A stretch of 64,000 nucleotides of DNA. Source: JAGSPQ01 sp038206395 (GTDB lineage Bacteria > Myxococcota > Myxococcia > Myxococcales > Myxococcaceae). Below the pieces are notes generated by a model. The model saw only the letters and a list, made by a program, of their open reading frames with translations, was not told the DNA's origin and searched no databases. Made by a program: the position numbers and the translations under genes. Positions 1 to 8,257 of this stretch are shown one piece after another (the stretch's first letter is position 1; each line of letters begins with the position of its first letter). The stretch covers positions 1-64,000 of the forward strand of contig JBBRAX010000029.1 in NCBI GenBank assembly GCA_038206395.1, in the 5' to 3' direction.

Positions 1-90
1 CCAGGCGTCTTGATCCCTGACTGAAGCCGCGGTCGAGCGAGACAGCGGCTGGAGACAGAAAACAAAACGGCGATGGCGACTCCGTACGGC

Positions 91-119
91 AAAAAGGGCG
101 CCGGTTTCCCGAACGCCCT
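91..119 (-). terminator. Rho-independent terminator after rpsO
   Basis: On the minus strand, 18 nt after the rpsO stop, a GGGCG/CGCCC stem encloses an inner CGG-GAAA-CCG helix with a GNRA-type tetraloop. It is followed at once by five T residues (plus-strand A at 91-95). This is a textbook intrinsic terminator, so at least part of rpsO transcription should end before any downstream gene. Confidence 0.85.
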
Positions 120-137
120 CTCTTCAAGACCGGTCTG

Positions 138-407
138 TTACTTACGAATTCCGAGACCGTCGATCAGCTTCTTGTAGCGGTTTCCGTCTTTGCCCCGCAG
201 GTAGTCGAGCAACCGGCGGCGCTGGCCGACGATCTTGAGCAGCCCGCGGCGGCTGTGGTGATCCTTCTTGTGGGTCTTGAAGTGCTCGGTGAGGTGGGTG
301 ATGCGCTCGCTGAGCAGCGCGACCTGCACTTCAGGCGACCCGGTGTCCTTCTCGTGGGTCTTGAACTGAGTGACGAGCGCGGTCTTCCGTTCCGGATGAA
401 CTCCCAT
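138..407 (-). CDS. rpsO: 30S ribosomal protein S15
   Basis: Small-subunit protein that binds 16S rRNA helices and nucleates assembly of the central domain. The product is 89 aa, the usual S15 length, and carries the family signatures DTGSPEVQVALL, HKKDHHSRRGLL and RRRLLDYL. I chose the ATG at 407 rather than an in-frame start 30 nt upstream. It gives the canonical length, and AAGGGAAG sits a few bases before it. A sigma-70-like promoter and a strong terminator bracket the gene, so it is probably transcribed alone. Its usual partner pnp is not in the window. Confidence 0.97.
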   Translation of the reverse strand: MGVHPERKTALVTQFKTHEKDTGSPEVQVALLSERITHLTEHFKTHKKDHHSRRGLLKIVGQRRRLLDYLRGKDGNRYKKLIDGLGIRK

Positions 408-496
408 GATTCGACTTCCCTTTCTTTCCCGCTCCAATGGGTTGAGACAGAACCACCAGCCGTCCGCGGAGGGGTGCAGGCGGGGTGGCGGTCGGG

Positions 497-526
497 CGTA
501 TAGGCCGCAACAAGCGCCTGGGTCAA
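497..526 (-). promoter_or_regulatory. Putative sigma-70 promoter of rpsO
   Basis: Reading the minus strand, TTGACC (526-521) is followed after 18 nt by TATACG (502-497), or after 17 nt by CTATAC. This is a good match to -35 and -10 boxes and lies about 90 nt before the rpsO start. The long leader could allow the S15 translational autoregulation known in other bacteria. That role is inferred; no specific leader fold was established. Confidence 0.6.
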
Positions 527-536
527 TCAGACAGCC

Positions 537-1478
537 CTACTCCTTCTCGTAGGCGCGAATCACCTCTGCGACGAGGGGGTGGCGCACCACGTCGACGTCG
601 GTGAAGTCCGCAAAGGCGAGGCCCTGCACCTGCGAGAGGATCTTTCGCGCGTGGGCGAGGCCCGAGACTTTCCCTGAGGGCAGGTCGACCTGGGTGGGGT
701 CGCCGGTGACGACGGCCTTGCTCGAGTAGCCAAGGCGGGTGAGGAACATCTTCATCTGCTCGACGGTGGTGTTCTGCGCCTCATCGAGAATGGCAAAGGC
801 GTCGTTGAGCGTGCGGCCGCGCATGAAGGCGAGCGGAGCAACTTCGATGGTGCCCTGCTCGATCAGCAGCGCAGCCTTGTCGTCGTCCATCATGTCGTGA
901 AGGGCGTCGTACAGAGGGCGCAGGTAGGGGTTCACCTTCTCGGCGAGGTCGCCGGGCAGGAAGCCGAGCTTCTCGCCGGCTTCGACGGCGGGGCGGCAGA
1001 GGATGATGCGCTTGACCTTGCGCTCGAGCAGCTGTGACACGGCCATCGCCATCGCGAGGTACGTCTTGCCCGTGCCGGCGGGGCCGATGCCGAAGACGAG
1101 GTCGTGGTCGCGAATGAGGTCGACGTATTTCTTCTGCGCGATGCTGCGGGGCGAAATCTGCCGGCCGCCGCTGCGCAAGATGGGCGTCAGCATCACGTCT
1201 TTCACGCCGTGGCCTCCCTGGTGGCCCATCACCTTGATGGCCTGCTCGACGTCTTCGCGGTGAAGCGGGTGCCCGGCGTCGTGCATCACCTGCAGCTGGG
1301 CGAACAGCGACTGGGCGAAGGCGACGGCCGCGTCTTCACCCGAGATGGTGAGCTCGGTGCCGCGCTGGCCGATGCGAACCCCGAGGCGGCGTTCGACCAG
1401 CTTGAAGTTCTCGTTCTGCGCGCCGGCGAGGGTGCGGGCGACGTCGTTGTCGGCCAGGTCGAGCTGAACCTGTTTCAT
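537..1478 (-). CDS. phoH: PhoH-family ATPase (PhoL/YbeZ-like)
   Basis: Cytoplasmic P-loop ATPase of the PhoH family, which is linked to RNA metabolism and often sits next to ybeY (not present here). At 313 aa it has the usual short PhoH-like length. The Walker A motif GIGPAGTGKTY is at about residues 130-140, and a Walker B-like AFAILDEAQN is near 228-236. The N-terminal 100 residues resemble the KH-like region of PhoL proteins. The start overlaps the stop of the DUF4388 gene by 4 nt, so the two are translationally coupled. Substrate and exact role are not shown by the sequence. Confidence 0.92.
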   Translation of the reverse strand: MKQVQLDLADNDVARTLAGAQNENFKLVERRLGVRIGQRGTELTISGEDAAVAFAQSLFAQLQVMHDAGHPLHREDVEQAIKVMGHQGGHGVKDVMLTPILRSGGRQISPRSIAQKKYVDLIRDHDLVFGIGPAGTGKTYLAMAMAVSQLLERKVKRIILCRPAVEAGEKLGFLPGDLAEKVNPYLRPLYDALHDMMDDDKAALLIEQGTIEVAPLAFMRGRTLNDAFAILDEAQNTTVEQMKMFLTRLGYSSKAVVTGDPTQVDLPSGKVSGLAHARKILSQVQGLAFADFTDVDVVRHPLVAEVIRAYEKE

Positions 1479-2647
1479 CGCAGGGGGGGCAACAGCAGGT
1501 ACGCCTGCTTGTCGGTGCGCCGGTAGTAGTAGTCGTCCGACCAGGGGTAGCTGAGGTCATCGGCCGCGAGCAGCTTCGCCTCGACCAGCGCCCCCAGCGA
1601 CTCGGGGACCTCGCCCTTTTCCAATCGGTAGACACCCAGCGCCGCTTCGATGCGCGAGAGCTGCTGGCGCGAGATGAACCGCTGGGTGGCGGGGTCGTTG
1701 TAGGTCGTGGCCGAGTGGCCCACTTTGAGCGCGCCGAAGTCGAGGCGCGTGCCGATGAAGAGCAGGCCGGCGAGCACGAGCATCGTGACGAGCACCCGGC
1801 CGACGACGCCCGAGGCGCGTTCGGCGAAGGTCAGCTCGCCTTCCATGTCGTCTTCGTCCCGGTTGATGGTGGGGACGATGCGCAGGTACTCGAGGTTGAC
1901 GAGGTTGCTCAGCGCTTTGCAGGTCTCGAACTCGCCCAGGCAGCCGACGTCGATCAGCCTGCGCACGGTGCGGCTGCTGTTGACCAGGTTGTAGAGGCGG
2001 CGTTCGCCCTCGCCCACCGACTGGAACTCGCCGCCTTTGCTTTCCTTCTTGTCGCCGAAGGCGTCGTCGAGCGCGTCGTCGAAGGAATCGGCCTCGAGCG
2101 GAGCGGGCGGCAGCTCTTTGAGCTTCTCGAAGGTCAGCGAGTAGCTGGTGATCTTCCGGCGGACGACAGGCCATTCGTCGACCATGCGGAAACCTTCCAT
2201 CAACACCGACTCGGCGCGCAGCGGCGCGAACATCGGGTCGACCTCCACGTCGGTCTGCTCGAACTCGTAGCTGCCCGTCTTCCACGAGAAGAGCTTGTAG
2301 AGGGTCTCGGTGTTCTGCAGGCCGACCATCTGCTTGAACTTCTCGGCGGCGATGACGCCCTGCGAGACGAGCACGTCGCCGAGGCGCTGCAGCGTGCGCT
2401 TCTGGGCCAGCAGCGCGAAGTCGAGCTGTTCTTGTTTGATGAGCTCGGCACGGACGAGCATCGCGCCGATGAGATCTTTCTGTTTGCGGCTGCTGGCCTC
2501 GGCGCGAACGATGTTGCCGTCTTTGAAGGCGATATGGACTTCCTGGTCTTTCGCCTTCAGGTGCAGCTGCCCGGTCTTCTGCTGCTGGCCGATGAGCTGA
2601 AGGATGTCGGCGATGCCGAAGTCCTTGAGTGTTCCCTTGAGCGCCAT
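1475..2647 (-). CDS. DUF4388 domain protein with C-terminal membrane segment
   Basis: A 390-aa protein. Residues 1-130 match the DUF4388 (PatA-like) module common in myxobacteria and cyanobacteria (MALKGTLKDFGIADILQLIG start). The middle is charged and acidic, and one hydrophobic segment (VVGRVLVTMLVLAGLLFIG) lies near residue 290. A soluble C-terminal tail has a region reminiscent of pilin-like or type II secretion G-type tails (SRIEAALGVYRLEKGEVPESLGALV). DUF4388 proteins are associated with signalling and gliding-related systems, but the role here is unknown. It lies 3 nt downstream of the TPR membrane protein gene and overlaps phoH by 4 nt, so the three form one operon. Confidence 0.8.
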   Translation of the reverse strand: MALKGTLKDFGIADILQLIGQQQKTGQLHLKAKDQEVHIAFKDGNIVRAEASSRKQKDLIGAMLVRAELIKQEQLDFALLAQKRTLQRLGDVLVSQGVIAAEKFKQMVGLQNTETLYKLFSWKTGSYEFEQTDVEVDPMFAPLRAESVLMEGFRMVDEWPVVRRKITSYSLTFEKLKELPPAPLEADSFDDALDDAFGDKKESKGGEFQSVGEGERRLYNLVNSSRTVRRLIDVGCLGEFETCKALSNLVNLEYLRIVPTINRDEDDMEGELTFAERASGVVGRVLVTMLVLAGLLFIGTRLDFGALKVGHSATTYNDPATQRFISRQQLSRIEAALGVYRLEKGEVPESLGALVEAKLLAADDLSYPWSDDYYYRRTDKQAYLLLPPLR

Positions 2648-2650
2648 CGT

Positions 2651-4774
2651 CTACCCCTGCCTTCGGTAAAGGCCGCGCAGCGAGAACAGATAGACGGCGA
2701 CAAAGACGAGCCCCAGGGGCACGAGCCGGAGCACGAGAGGAGCAGCTTCGTAGGGCGACCGCACCAGCCCGTTGCGCTGGAGGAAGAGGACGATGACGAG
2801 CAGGAAGAGGTAGCCGTAGATGCTGCCACGGACGACGAGGCCCGAGAACACGTGGCCCATGCCGCTGCACGCGAGGCCGAGCGCGTAGCTGATGCGTTCC
2901 ATCCGGGTTTCGTAGCGCGAGACTTCCAGCTGCTTGCGGACCTTGAGCGACGGCGGCACGACGCCTTTGCGCGCGAAGACGTTCACGCACTGGGTGCACA
3001 TCGCGCTGCCCTTGCTGAGCTCGCGGTCGGCGCGGCGGCTGACGGGAGCGCCGCACTTGGTGCACGGCCGGGCGGCGTCGAGGGCCGAGCTGAGGAAGCC
3101 GAGCGCAAGGAGCACGATCGCTGCGAGGGCAGGAAAGAACGGGGCGGCCTGTTCGGGCAAGTCACCGAGCAGCGACATCGACAGCTGCGACTGCACCCGG
3201 TCTTCGGCTTCGGGCAGCGACGCGAGGCTGAGCAGTTCGGCGCGCGAGAGCGGCAGCGTGGCGACGTAGGTGTTGGCGATGATCTTCTCGCCGGGCAGCG
3301 GGTCCTTCGCCACCATCACCTTCGGGTCGCGGGTGCGGGCCTCGACCAGCGCGGCGTTGGCGCGATCGACCTCGGCGGCCATCACGTCCTTGCCGAAGGT
3401 GGCGCCGCGGCGTTGGTAGAGCCGGGCGAGGTCGACCAGCGGCTCGGCCAGGGTCGGCTCGGCTTTCGCGGTGTTCTCGAACAGGCCCCTGGGATTCTCG
3501 AGGTCGCCGTTGAGCAGCATCGCGACGCCCAGGTTCAGCTCGGCGCGGGGCTCGTTCGGTTTTTTGAGCAGCGCAGCCTTGAGGCGGGGAATCGCGAGGT
3601 CCAGCTTGCCGCGGCGAAGCTCGAAGTGGCCCAGGGCGAAGAGCTCGGCGAAGGACGCTTTGTCTTCGGCGGCCTTCTTCGCGACGGCCTGGGCGAGCTG
3701 CTCGGCGCCCAACCCGCCCTGCTCGAGCAGGTAGGCGGTCTCGGCCGGAGTGCCGGCGAAGGCGGTGTGCCTGACGATCTGGGCGCCGAGCAGCGGCATC
3801 ACGCCGAGCAAGGTGACGAGCACGGCGGCGACGACGCGTTCGGCGGTGGTCAGGTAGAGCACCACGGCGGCGAACGCGGCGAGCAGCGCGGGCGCGACGC
3901 CCATGCGAAAAACGACGGGCAGCAGCAGAATCAGCACCGCGACGGCGGCCGACTGCCAGCGGGCGAGCGCCTTCGGGAAGAGGAAGTGGAAGTCGAAGAA
4001 GAAGTAGCGGGAGCGCCGGGCGAAGAGGACGAGGATGACGGCGATCGCGAGGGCGGTGAGCGCGGTGAGCAGCGCCGCGGCGATGTCGGCGAGGACGGGG
4101 CGCAGGTAGCGCGGGTCAAGCACGGTCTTCTCGAGCGCAGCTCTCAGAGCGTCGACGATGCGACCGACGCCGCTGGGCTCGACGGCGATGTAGACGCGAG
4201 CGAGGCCGAGCCAGGAAGAAGGAACGTCGGGGGCGAGCTCGACCGCCGCGAGCGCGAGATCGATGGCGCCCGAGGAGTCGCCCGCGGCTTCATGAACGAG
4301 GGCAGCGCGGAGCATGCCCTGCGCGAAGGACTCGAGGTTGCTGGCGCCAATTTCCTGCTTGAGCTTGAGCAACGCCTTGCGGGCGGTGGCCTCGGCCTTC
4401 ATGTCGGTCGAGGCGTTGGCGGCGCGCCACCTTTCCCAGGCCAGGTCGAGATCGGCGTCGGTGGCGCGGGTGACGACGAGGGGGTTGGCGATGACGCGCG
4501 GCTCCGGGGCGGGCTCGGGCAGCTTCTTCGGGTCGCCTTTCTTGCCGGTGGCCGTGCCCGTGGGAGTCGCGCGGGTGCCGGCGTCGACGGGGCGGGGGTT
4601 GAAGACGGGGTCTTTGCGAACGGGGAGGTCGTCGTCGACGAGCTCGACGCCCTGCTTGTCTTCGACTTCCTTCTTCTGCGTCGGCACATCGGGGTCGACG
4701 AGGTCGACCTGCGCGAGGGCGGGAAGAGAGACGCAGAGCGCGACGGGGAGGAGGCGGAGCCAGCCAGGAAGCAT
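2651..4774 (-). CDS. TPR-containing multi-pass membrane protein with zinc ribbon
   Basis: A 707-aa protein starting with a signal peptide (MLPGWLRLLPVALCVSLPALAQ). That signal decides the ATG at 4774 over an in-frame start 72 nt upstream. After a periplasmic helical region come several hydrophobic segments. A TPR-like stretch follows (LFALGHFELRRGKLDLAIPRLKAALLKKPNEPRAELNLGVA). Near the C-terminus is a CxxC...CxxC zinc-ribbon-like motif (CTKCGAPVSRR, then CTQC), followed by further membrane segments. No specific family was recognised. It heads the operon with the DUF4388 gene and phoH and is divergent from mazG, with only 40 nt between them. Confidence 0.75.
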   Translation of the reverse strand: MLPGWLRLLPVALCVSLPALAQVDLVDPDVPTQKKEVEDKQGVELVDDDLPVRKDPVFNPRPVDAGTRATPTGTATGKKGDPKKLPEPAPEPRVIANPLVVTRATDADLDLAWERWRAANASTDMKAEATARKALLKLKQEIGASNLESFAQGMLRAALVHEAAGDSSGAIDLALAAVELAPDVPSSWLGLARVYIAVEPSGVGRIVDALRAALEKTVLDPRYLRPVLADIAAALLTALTALAIAVILVLFARRSRYFFFDFHFLFPKALARWQSAAVAVLILLLPVVFRMGVAPALLAAFAAVVLYLTTAERVVAAVLVTLLGVMPLLGAQIVRHTAFAGTPAETAYLLEQGGLGAEQLAQAVAKKAAEDKASFAELFALGHFELRRGKLDLAIPRLKAALLKKPNEPRAELNLGVAMLLNGDLENPRGLFENTAKAEPTLAEPLVDLARLYQRRGATFGKDVMAAEVDRANAALVEARTRDPKVMVAKDPLPGEKIIANTYVATLPLSRAELLSLASLPEAEDRVQSQLSMSLLGDLPEQAAPFFPALAAIVLLALGFLSSALDAARPCTKCGAPVSRRADRELSKGSAMCTQCVNVFARKGVVPPSLKVRKQLEVSRYETRMERISYALGLACSGMGHVFSGLVVRGSIYGYLFLLVIVLFLQRNGLVRSPYEAAPLVLRLVPLGLVFVAVYLFSLRGLYRRQG

Positions 4775-4814
4775 CAGAGGGCGCCGATGATACGTTCTGC
4801 TATGGCCCGGGGCG

Positions 4815-5684
4815 ATGAATGAGATCCAAAAAGACGTGGGCCCCACCCTTCAGCGACTGGTCACCATCATGGCGCGGCTGCGGGCTCCCGATGGCTGCCC
4901 GTGGGACGCCGAGCAGGACTTGCGGTCGCTGCGGCCGTACCTGGTGGAAGAGGCGTTCGAGGTGCTCGACGAGATGGATCGCGTCTCGTACGGCGGCGCC
5001 TGGCGGCCCTTCGCCGAAGAGCTGGGTGACCTGCTTTTCCAGATCGTCTTCCATGCCCAGCTGGCATCGGAAAAGGGCGAGTTCGGCATGGCCGAGGTGT
5101 GCACCGCCATCGCCGACAAGATCGAGAGCCGCCACCCGCATGTGTTCGGTGAGCACAAGCCGAAGCTCGAAGGCGCCGAACAGGTGCTCGACAACTGGGC
5201 GAAGCTGAAAGCGGAAGAACGGAAGAAGAAGACGGGCAAGGCGGGCAGCGTGCTGGACGGGGTGCCGACGGGGGCTCCGAGTCTGCTGCGAGCGGAAAGG
5301 CTGACGGAAAAGGCGTCGCGCATCGGGTTCGACTGGCCTGAGCTCAAGGGCGTTCGAGCAAAGCTGGACGAGGAACTGAACGAGCTGGATGAGGCGATCG
5401 CAGGGGGCAACCGCGACGAGATGGAGCACGAGCTGGGCGACGTCCTCTTTTCGGTGGCGAACCTGGCCCGGTGGATCAAGACGCCGGCCGAGGACGCGCT
5501 GAGACAGGCAAACGGCAGGTTTACGAAGCGTTTTCAGCGCGTCGAGGCCCTGCTCGAGCAGCAGGGCGTGAAGTTCGGGCAGGCGACGCTGGCCGAGCTG
5601 GACGCCCATTGGGAGCAGGCCAAGAGAGAGGAGAAGGCAGCGAAAGCTTCGGAAGCCTTGACCCTCGGCGGCGGGCCGTCGTAG
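4815..5684 (+). CDS. mazG: Nucleoside triphosphate pyrophosphohydrolase MazG
   Basis: Hydrolyses (d)NTPs to monophosphates and pyrophosphate, acting in nucleotide-pool cleaning and in lowering ppGpp. The 289-aa product has the typical double MazG fold. The first copy holds PDGCPWDAEQDLRSLRPYLVEE and EELGDLLFQIVFHAQ. The second holds EELNELDEAI and EHELGDVLFSVANLARW. Both carry the E-E-x-x-E/E-x-x-D metal-binding pattern. It is followed 39 nt later by rpsT on the same strand and may be cotranscribed with it. Confidence 0.95.
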   Translation: MNEIQKDVGPTLQRLVTIMARLRAPDGCPWDAEQDLRSLRPYLVEEAFEVLDEMDRVSYGGAWRPFAEELGDLLFQIVFHAQLASEKGEFGMAEVCTAIADKIESRHPHVFGEHKPKLEGAEQVLDNWAKLKAEERKKKTGKAGSVLDGVPTGAPSLLRAERLTEKASRIGFDWPELKGVRAKLDEELNELDEAIAGGNRDEMEHELGDVLFSVANLARWIKTPAEDALRQANGRFTKRFQRVEALLEQQGVKFGQATLAELDAHWEQAKREEKAAKASEALTLGGGPS

Positions 5685-5723
5685 GTAGCCCCCCTTTCCA
5701 GCCCACTTTGAAGGAGCAGTACT

Positions 5724-6023
5724 TTGGCCAACACCCGATCTGCCACGAAGCGTAACCGTCAGTCCGTCAAGCGCCGCGCCCGCAACGTTTCCGTTCGCAA
5801 CGGCGTGAAGTCCGTCGTCCGCAAGGCGCGCGAAGCGATTGCCGGCAAGGATCCCGCGAAGGCGGCGGAGGCCGTTCGCGTCGCGACCCGCATGCTCGAC
5901 CGCGCGTCGACCAAGGGCGTCCTGCACGCTGGCAACGCGGCCCGCCGCATCGCCCGTCTCGCGCACGCGCTGAAGAACCCTGAGTCTGCGACGAACGCGC
6001 ACGCGCACGTCAAGAACAAGTAG
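5724..6023 (+). CDS. rpsT: 30S ribosomal protein S20
   Basis: 16S rRNA-binding primary assembly protein. The 99-aa basic product begins MANTRSATKRNRQSVKRRAR, the family N-terminus. The start codon is TTG at 5724, fixed by AAGGAG at 5711-5716 with a 7-nt spacer and by the conserved ANT(K/R)SA N-terminus. A rare start codon in rpsT is seen in other bacteria and contributes to its autoregulation. The gene is followed by a pair of hairpin repeats that could terminate transcription. Confidence 0.96.
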   Translation: MANTRSATKRNRQSVKRRARNVSVRNGVKSVVRKAREAIAGKDPAKAAEAVRVATRMLDRASTKGVLHAGNAARRIARLAHALKNPESATNAHAHVKNK

Positions 6024-6047
6024 TCCGTTCACCCCGAGAGCAGCCGT

Positions 6048-6142
6048 TCATCCCGACCCGAGAGAAGTCGGGGGATGAGCCGCTCCGTTCATCCCGAGAG
6101 CAGCGCTCCGTTCATCCCGACCCGAGAGAAGTCGAGGGATGA
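6048..6142. repeat. Two intergenic hairpin repeats (31 nt each)
   Basis: Two near-identical 31-nt units (6048-6078 and 6112-6142, start-to-start spacing 64 nt) each form TCATCCCGAC/GTCGxGGGATGA stem-loops. Partial copies of the flanking text (GTTCAtCCCGAGAGCAGC) lie before and between them. They resemble REP-like dispersed intergenic elements and sit directly after rpsT. They could act as bidirectional termination or mRNA-stabilising structures; this role is inferred. Confidence 0.75.
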
Positions 6143-6177
6143 GCCGCCTGCCCAGTTTCATTCCGGCGTTACCGGCG

Positions 6178-6207
6178 CCTCGGTGAGCAGCAGGTCCGCT
6201 CCCGAGA
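6178..6207 (-). repeat. Duplicated 30-bp fragment of lptE
   Basis: Bases 6178-6207 match 7235-7264 inside lptE at 29 of 30 positions, in the same orientation. In lptE this stretch encodes the SGADLLLTEA region. The two copies flank the degenerate gene at 6225-7131. This looks like the trace of a local rearrangement or insertion that separated lptE from its former 3' neighbourhood. Confidence 0.6.
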
Positions 6208-6224
6208 CCCAGTGACGGCACGGC

Positions 6225-7131
6225 TCAGCGCGAAACGCGGGCCTCGCGGATCTGCAGGATGCGAGCGTCGCTTCGACTCTGGGTCCCGGTGACGGGGCTG
6301 GTCACCTCGATGACGCTGGCGATCCGACTGGTCGAGTCAACGAACGCCAGCAGGCGCTCGCCCACGGCGAGGTGTGCCGCTTCCCCGTTCAACACCAGCA
6401 TCGGGGGATACGGGCCCGTGGTTGAGCTTGGTCGGGACCATGCGACACTTCTCTTCTGTAGATCGTGGTCATCGTCTCTTTGGTCGGGGCCACACTGACC
6501 TGCTTGTGGGTGGTGTTGCCGGTGATGTTTTTGATCGACGTGATGTGGCTGTCGATCCGTGGGTAGGACGTGAGCGCCTGCCGATCAAGCGTGGGTGCCG
6601 CGGTGTCGAACGTGCGAGGTAGGTTGAGGCGCATGCGATCGTTGTTGGACCACGTCGCGTCGACCTTCGTCCGCACGCCAGCGACCAGCTCTTCAGCATA
6701 CGTCGCACCTTCGGCCGGCTTGGTGGCCAGCCACCTTGCTTCGGCCATCGCGGCGGGCCAGTTGGCGGTCGCGGTGTGCAGGCGATAGAGCAAGTGGCCG
6801 ACCGCGACGGGGAGGCGATCACCCGCGCACTCAGGAGAGCCGGTCGCTGGGGTCGCGCTTGCTCGAGACAACTGCGTCGAGCTCGGCCTCGGCTTCGATG
6901 AGCGCGCGCGCCCCGTCGTCGTGCTGTTTCCACTCCAAACGAGGGAATCTTTGTTCGGCGCGCGGCCTCGGCGAGCAGCGTCTCGATGCGCTCGAACGAC
7001 CCGACCACTGCAGGGGTGGACGCTGCGTCGCGCTCGAGCCCCGCGAACGCCAGGAGGTCGTCGGTGCGCGCACCGGCCCGCGCGACGGACTCGAGGACGA
7101 GCGCGAGATGCCGAAACTCGAACCGCATCAC
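6225..7131 (-). pseudogene. Frameshifted remnant (AraC-like N-terminus followed by an unrecognised protein)
   Basis: Coding-quality minus-strand sequence runs from the ATG at 7131 to a TGA at 6225-6227 but switches reading frame three times. Segment 1 (FRHLALVLESVARAGARTDD ... LLAEAARRTKIPSFGVE) resembles the N-terminal ligand domain of AraC-type regulators. Segment 2 is ALIEAEAELDAVVSSKRD. Segment 3 is YAEELVAGVRTKVDATWSNN onwards. Segment 4 (PMLVLNGEAAHLAVGERLL) ends the reading. No segment has a full domain. It lies between the duplicated lptE fragment and lptE itself. It may be one decayed gene or two; the frameshifts could in part be assembly errors. Confidence 0.55.
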
Positions 7132-7157
7132 GGGCGAGGATACAGCGTGGTCTGTCG

Positions 7158-7655
7158 CTAACGGCTGGCGAGCCGCTCGTAGCCTTCTCGCATCATCGAG
7201 TCGGCGAGCCGGCGCAGCGCGGCTGATCGATTGGCCTCGGTGAGCAGCAGGTCTGCTCCCGAGAGGTAGTCCTCGGCGCCACTGACCGAGACGTCGGCGA
7301 GCACCCTGCCCCCCTGCTGAAGCGTCAACCGCACCGCCGCGCTCAAGCGGTAGGTCGGGAGCTTGTTGAGGCCCGAGGTGCGATCGATGCCGGCGAGCAC
7401 GACCGCGCCGCTGACGTTCTCGAGCGAACCCATCACGACCGCCTCGGTGCCGTCGCCGCCCAGTGTGCCGGCGCGCGTGAGCTGTTCGCGAAAGGCTTGC
7501 GTGAAGAAGACTTCGGCCGTGGGCTCGCCCGTCTTGTTGTCGAACATCGGGGCGCGAACGGCGCGGAGTCCTTCGGGCAGCGCGCCGCCAGGGGCGGTGA
7601 AGCGGTAGCCGCAGCCCAACGCTCCCAGCAGCAAGAGCGCAAGCAGCTGCCGCAT
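7158..7655 (-). CDS. lptE: LPS-assembly lipoprotein LptE
   Basis: Outer-membrane lipoprotein that partners LptD to insert lipopolysaccharide. It is 165 aa. The lipobox LGALGC at residues 10-15 is followed by GYRF, the hallmark LptE start after the acylated Cys. Further LptE features are an AVRAPMFDNKTGEP strand and beta-rich repeats. The start ATG overlaps the preceding stop by one base (TGATG). The gene lies in the leuS-lptE neighbourhood conserved in Proteobacteria. Codons for residues about 131-140 are duplicated at 6178-6207, so the present C-terminus may have been altered by that event. Confidence 0.88.
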   Translation of the reverse strand: MRQLLALLLLGALGCGYRFTAPGGALPEGLRAVRAPMFDNKTGEPTAEVFFTQAFREQLTRAGTLGGDGTEAVVMGSLENVSGAVVLAGIDRTSGLNKLPTYRLSAAVRLTLQQGGRVLADVSVSGAEDYLSGADLLLTEANRSAALRRLADSMMREGYERLASR

Positions 7656-8230
7656 CAGAAGGTCAGCACGGTCTGCAGCACTTCGGGCGTCTGGAGGCGG
7701 CTCATCGGCACCGGCTGCGGTTGCAGAGGCCCGAGCGCGTCGATGCGGCGGCGCACTTCATCGGCTTCGCGGCCGTTGAGCGTGCGTTCGCGAATGTGGC
7801 TGCCGAGCTTGATGCCGCCGACGGTGCAGAGAATGGCGCCGACGACGACCATCACGACGCCGAGGCTCAGCAGCACGATGCCGGCGGTGGTGAGCGCAGC
7901 CATGCCGGTCACGCCCCGGAGGCCAGCGATGAGGCTGACGGCTCCGGCGACGGTGATGCCGGCGCCGGGAAGCACGAGGGCGACGCCGATCGCGAGCGCA
8001 GCGATCGGGCCCCCGAGGCCAGGGCGGGAATCTTCGAGGCGCTTCAGCTGAGCGTAGAGCTCGTCGCGGCCCATCGTTTCAAAGACGGGCGTCGCGGACT
8101 TCTCTTCGTCGGCGACGAAGATGGGCTTGAGGCGAACGTCAGAGAGGACGACGTGGCGCGCCTCGACGTTGTCGACCAGCTGAATGCCCGGGGCGAGGTT
8201 GAGGAGCGTGGCGAGAAGAAGAGCGGTCAT
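7655..8230 (-). CDS. Hypothetical membrane protein, paralogue of the next gene upstream
   Basis: A 191-aa protein with a hydrophobic N-terminus (MTALLLATLLNLAPGIQLVDN). A short soluble part has the pattern DELYAQLKRLEDSRPGLGGP. Two or three membrane segments follow (PIAALAIGVALVLPGAGITV; IVLLSLGVVMVVVGAILCTV), then a C-terminal arm ending VLTF. It is clearly homologous along its length to the product at 8258-8896: same N-terminus, the ExRRLxxxRPxLGGPIAA motif, the same TM pattern and the same (L/T)(L/M)TF end. The two are tandem duplicates inserted between leuS and lptE. No known family or function was recognised. Confidence 0.75.
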   Translation of the reverse strand: MTALLLATLLNLAPGIQLVDNVEARHVVLSDVRLKPIFVADEEKSATPVFETMGRDELYAQLKRLEDSRPGLGGPIAALAIGVALVLPGAGITVAGAVSLIAGLRGVTGMAALTTAGIVLLSLGVVMVVVGAILCTVGGIKLGSHIRERTLNGREADEVRRRIDALGPLQPQPVPMSRLQTPEVLQTVLTF

Positions 8231-8257
8231 GGCGCGGCGATTCTTAACCGCGCGCGC

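Noticed and set aside
255..503. Plus-strand open frame over rpsO and its leader
   Set aside because: Antisense to S15, no family match, high-GC shadow frame.
1715..4822. 1,035-codon plus-strand frame antisense to the DUF4388 and TPR genes
   Set aside because: Composition is Glu/Asp/Arg/Ala-rich noise typical of antisense frames in high-GC genomes; the minus-strand genes have clear domains.
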